From an uncultured Actinotalea sp. (GTDB taxonomy: Bacteria > Actinomycetota > Actinomycetes > Actinomycetales > Cellulomonadaceae): 16,772 bases of DNA. Each line of letters opens with the position of its first letter. Within the stretch, counting starts at the first letter, position 1. The notes beneath the pieces were generated by a model. It had not been told where the DNA came from. It saw only the letters and a list, made by a program, of their open reading frames with translations, and did no database searches. The stretch lies in contig NZ_CAMPHH010000041.1 in NCBI RefSeq assembly GCF_946885855.1, positions 1 through 16,772 on the forward strand. Direction: 5' to 3'. A program made the position numbers and the translations under genes. Below are positions 14,271 through 16,772 of this stretch, piece after piece.

Positions 14271-14666
14271 TTGGGCAACGTCGTGGTGGGCGTCGCGGGG
14301 GGCGCGTTGCTCCTCACGGGCATCGCCCTGCTCGTCCTTCCCGGCCCGGGCTTCGTCCTCGTGGCCGCCGGGCTGGCGATCCTCGCCACGCGCTTCGCGT
14401 GGGCCGAGCGGCCCCTGGCCTACGCCAAGCACAAGGCGCGCCAGGGCGTGGCGGAGGTCCGCCGCAGCCGCCTGCGCGCCTCGGCCTCCGTGGTCTTCGC
14501 GCTCGGCCTCGTCGGCGTCGGCGTCGCCCAGATCCTCGGCGCCGACCTGCCCTTCATGAACCTGGCCTCCGCGATCCTCATGATCGGTAGCGGTGTCGTC
14601 CTGGTGGGCACGGTGGTGCACGCGCGTCTGACGCACGGCCGCCACGAGGCCGGGCCGCCGCGCTGA
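14271..14666 (+). CDS. PGPGW-type transmembrane protein
   Basis: A 131-residue membrane protein. Two N-terminal hydrophobic stretches flank the PGPG signature in LPGPGFVLVAAGLAIL, followed by the conserved FAWAERPLAYAKHKARQG segment. Two further helices (ASVVFALGLVGVGVAQIL and LASAILMIGSGVVLVGTVV) end in a His/Arg-rich tail. This matches the PGPGW putative transmembrane family, widespread in actinobacteria and without assigned function. TTG 14271 is preferred over GTG 14190 because AGGGAGG lies 6 nt before it and residues before it are hydrophilic and unlike the family. It stands alone between the gntP promoter region and the FtsH-like gene. Confidence 0.85.
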   Translation: MGNVVVGVAGGALLLTGIALLVLPGPGFVLVAAGLAILATRFAWAERPLAYAKHKARQGVAEVRRSRLRASASVVFALGLVGVGVAQILGADLPFMNLASAILMIGSGVVLVGTVVHARLTHGRHEAGPPR

Positions 14667-14698
14667 CCCGCGGTCGCTGCCGCTCCCGGCCGCCCCTC

Positions 14699-14746
14699 CT
14701 GAGCGCACGCTGAGCCCGGCTGAGCGTCACCCCAGCCTGGGGTCAC
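14699..14746. repeat. Phased CTGAGC repeats and a GC-rich palindrome
   Basis: CTGAGC occurs at 14699, 14710 and 14720, spaced 11 and 10 bases. Next comes ACCCCAG-C-CTGGGGT (14729-14743), with flanking GT and AC also pairing (14726-14746). It lies 33-80 bases after the PGPGW stop and may be an I-shaped terminator or an operator for the FtsH-like gene. Confidence 0.5.
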
Positions 14747-14862
14747 TCCTCCAGGTGAGAGTCGTCGCGGAGGACCGTGACCGCTTGCCCGATATGTCCG
14801 TGCGGCCGACGATGGTCATGGCGGCCGACGTCCGGCCGGCGGACACCGCGGAGGGACGAGCC

Positions 14863-16772
14863 ATGCCGGCAGCGACAGGACCGGGGCGAACCGCGCTCCC
14901 CCAGCAGCACGACATCGCGCTGGACCGGGACCGCATCCGCCGACGGCGCTTCTACCGCTTCGCCGCCGTCGTCATCCTCGTCGAGGCCTACCTCATCGCC
15001 ATGCCGCTGCTCGGCAGGCCGGTCGTGCCGCCGCTGCCGGCGGTCGACCCGTTCCTCCTCGTCATCGTCGTCTTCTTCGCCCTCATGCTCGTGGTCGTGC
15101 TCGGCACCCAGGTCGTGGCCTCGCGCTCGCCGCACCTGACCTACCGGCCCGAGCAGGTCGACGTGACCCTGGACGACGTCGTCGGGATCGACCCGGTCAA
15201 GGAGGACGTGCGCCGCTCGATCGAGCTCTTCCAGACCCACCGCCGCTTCGCCGACCTCATGGGCGGCACCCCGCGACGCGGTCTGCTGTTCGAGGGGCCA
15301 CCCGGGACGGGCAAGACGCTGACCGCCAAGGCGATGGCCGCCGAGGCGGGCGTACCGTTCCTCTTCGTCTCTGCGACCTCGTTCCAGTCGATGTACTACG
15401 GGGCGACCGCCAAGAAGATCCGGCGCTACTTCACCGAGCTCCGCAAGGCCGCGCGCGCCGAGGGCGGGGCGATCGGGTTCATCGAGGAGATCGACGCCAT
15501 CGCCCTGGCCCGGGGCGGCATGGCGACGGCGGGCCGGGGTCCGGTCTCCGGCGCGAGCGCGGTCGGGACCAGCACCGGGTTCGGCACCGGGTCCGGAACC
15601 GGGTTCGGCAGCGGGCACTGCTTCGCCGACCCGGCCGGCCCTTCGCCGCTCGTGCGGGGCACCGGGCTCGCCGCGTCGGCGGCGACCGCCGGGACGCCGG
15701 GGGTCATCCGGAACGCGGTCATCAGCGAGGGCACCGGGGGTGTCGTCAACGAGCTGCTCGTGCAGATGCAGTCCTTCGACCAGCCGACCGGGTGGGAGAA
15801 GGTGCGCAACGCGGTGCTCGCGCGCATCAACCTGCTGCTGCCCGCGGACCGGCAGCTGCGCCAGTCCCGCCCGGAACGCGCGCCGATCCTGCTCATCGCG
15901 GCCACCAACCGCGCCGACCAGCTCGACCCCGCGCTGCTGCGGCCCGGCCGGTTCGACCGCATCCTCACGTTCCCGACGCCCGACGTGCACGGGCGCCGGG
16001 CCCTCGTGGACCACTTCCTCGCCCGCCGCGCCCACGACGACGAGCTCGACGACGACCGGGCGCGCGACCGCGTCGCTGCGGCGACGAGCGGGTGGACGCC
16101 GGTCATGATCGAGCACCTGCTGGACGAGGCGCTCGTCAACGCCCTGCGGCGCGGGGCGCCGGCGATGTCCTTCGAGGACGTCGAGCACGCCCGGATCACG
16201 GAGATGGTCGGCATCGGCCAGCCCGTCACCTACACGTCGGCGGAGCAGCGGCTCATCGCCACCCACGAGGCGGGGCACGCCACCGTCGCCTGGCTCGCCG
16301 CGCCGAACCGGCAGCTCGAGGTGCTCACCATCGTCAAGCGCGGCCAGGCGCTCGGCCTGCTCGCCCACGGCGACGCGGAGGAGGTCTGGACCCGGTCCGC
16401 CCGGGACCTCCAGGCGCTCGTGGAGATCGCGATGGGCGGGATCGTCGCGGAGGAGCTCTTCTTCGGGGTGACCTCCACCGGTCCGGCGAGCGACCTCGCG
16501 GCGGCGACCCGCACCGCGGCGCAGATGGTCGGGGCCGCGGGCATGACCGGCTCCCTGATCTCCTTCCAGGCGACGGGGCACGACCTCGTCACCGCCGTGC
16601 TCTCGGACGCCGAGGCGCGCAAGCAGCTGGAGAAGGTGCTCGAGGACGCCCGGCAGCGCGTCATGTGGCTCCTCGCGGAGAACCGTCACCTCGTCGAGGC
16701 GCTGCGGGACGCGCTGCTGCAACGCCACGAGCTCGTCGGCGACCAGATCACCGACGTCCTCGAGGCGGCACG
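14863..16772 (+). CDS. FtsH-like membrane AAA ATPase/zinc protease, 3' partial
   Basis: 636 complete codons are visible and the gene runs off the window. Two membrane helices (about 30-46 and 66-88) are separated by only about 20 residues, so the extracytoplasmic domain of classical FtsH is essentially missing. The AAA domain has Walker A GPPGTGKT (145-152), a pore loop MYYG (177-180), Walker B FIEEID (206-211, Glu208 where FtsH has Asp), the sensor-1 segment ending AATNR (346-350) and Arg fingers in RPGRFDR. Two insertions interrupt it: a Gly/Ser/Thr-rich stretch (about 212-290) and residues about 307-341. The protease domain keeps HEAGH (468-472) and the third ligand Asp544 in PASDL. GAGGG 7 nt before ATG 14863 fixes the start; in-frame starts at 14794-14818 lack a ribosome site. 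It likely degrades membrane proteins, possibly with altered ATP use. Confidence 0.9.
   Translation, partial: MPAATGPGRTALPQQHDIALDRDRIRRRRFYRFAAVVILVEAYLIAMPLLGRPVVPPLPAVDPFLLVIVVFFALMLVVVLGTQVVASRSPHLTYRPEQVDVTLDDVVGIDPVKEDVRRSIELFQTHRRFADLMGGTPRRGLLFEGPPGTGKTLTAKAMAAEAGVPFLFVSATSFQSMYYGATAKKIRRYFTELRKAARAEGGAIGFIEEIDAIALARGGMATAGRGPVSGASAVGTSTGFGTGSGTGFGSGHCFADPAGPSPLVRGTGLAASAATAGTPGVIRNAVISEGTGGVVNELLVQMQSFDQPTGWEKVRNAVLARINLLLPADRQLRQSRPERAPILLIAATNRADQLDPALLRPGRFDRILTFPTPDVHGRRALVDHFLARRAHDDELDDDRARDRVAAATSGWTPVMIEHLLDEALVNALRRGAPAMSFEDVEHARITEMVGIGQPVTYTSAEQRLIATHEAGHATVAWLAAPNRQLEVLTIVKRGQALGLLAHGDAEEVWTRSARDLQALVEIAMGGIVAEELFFGVTSTGPASDLAAATRTAAQMVGAAGMTGSLISFQATGHDLVTAVLSDAEARKQLEKVLEDARQRVMWLLAENRHLVEALRDALLQRHELVGDQITDVLEAA
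15574..15615 (+). repeat. In-frame 12-bp repeat coding TGFG/TGSG
   Basis: Three 12-bp units (ACCGGGTTCGGC, ACCGGGTCCGGA, ACCGGGTTCGGC) and a partial fourth encode TGFG-TGSG-TGFG-SG within the first insertion of the FtsH-like ATPase. The repeat keeps frame, as expected of a flexible linker that can change length by slippage. Confidence 0.75.

Noticed and set aside
14794..14862. Earlier in-frame starts (14794, 14800, 14812, 14818) for the FtsH-like protein
   Set aside because: None has a Shine-Dalgarno at usable distance, while ATG 14863 does. They cannot be fully excluded.

Overview
The window is very GC-rich with a strong G/C bias at third codon positions. It shows several apparently leaderless starts with a -10 box 6-7 nt before the start codon, and actinobacterial families (DUF5317, PGPGW membrane protein, DUF4395, FGGY gluconokinase with GntP). 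I read it as chromosomal DNA of a high-GC actinobacterium, probably Micrococcales and perhaps close to Cellulomonadaceae; the family-level guess is inference. I see no rRNA, tRNA, CRISPR array, transposase or phage gene.

Region 1 (5-4239): a small winged-helix regulator faces a 1285-residue protein that joins a DabB-like proton-channel membrane module to a complete DabA (DUF2309) zinc module. It is a one-polypeptide version of the DAB/Mps inorganic-carbon accumulation system. An inverted repeat lies between the two genes.

Region 2 (4301-6373): an ArsR-type regulator is divergent from a small PH-domain-like protein, followed by an alpha/beta hydrolase. The two divergent promoters look leaderless and use the same -35 DNA, one on each strand. 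A palindrome overlaps the -10 of the plus-strand promoter.

Region 3 (6374-9518): a roughly 290-base non-coding, partly foldable stretch leads into a 36-residue membrane peptide missed by ordinary length cut-offs. Its end overlaps the likely start of a membrane GGDEF-EAL cyclic-di-GMP protein. A 16-bp terminator-like hairpin with a T-rich tail lies inside the first codons of that gene, suggesting attenuation. A DUF5317 membrane protein follows 4 nt after the GGDEF-EAL stop.

Region 4 (9614-11054): a DUF4395 membrane protein with a CxxC motif has a leaderless promoter overlapped by a perfect CsoR/CstR-like operator. It is divergent from a membrane protein with the motif set of the CREST (alkaline ceramidase) hydrolases, whose 3' end overlaps the next, convergent gene.

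Region 5 (10985-13929, minus strand): a gntP-gntK operon for gluconate uptake and phosphorylation.

Region 6 (14271-16772): a PGPGW small membrane protein, then an unusual FtsH-like AAA protease running off the end. It has almost no extracytoplasmic domain, FIEEID instead of FIDEID at Walker B, and two insertions in the ATPase domain, but an intact HEAGH zinc site.

Several intergenic gaps hold short tandem repeats of about 10 bp with a different unit in each gap. This is the main structural oddity not explained by genes.
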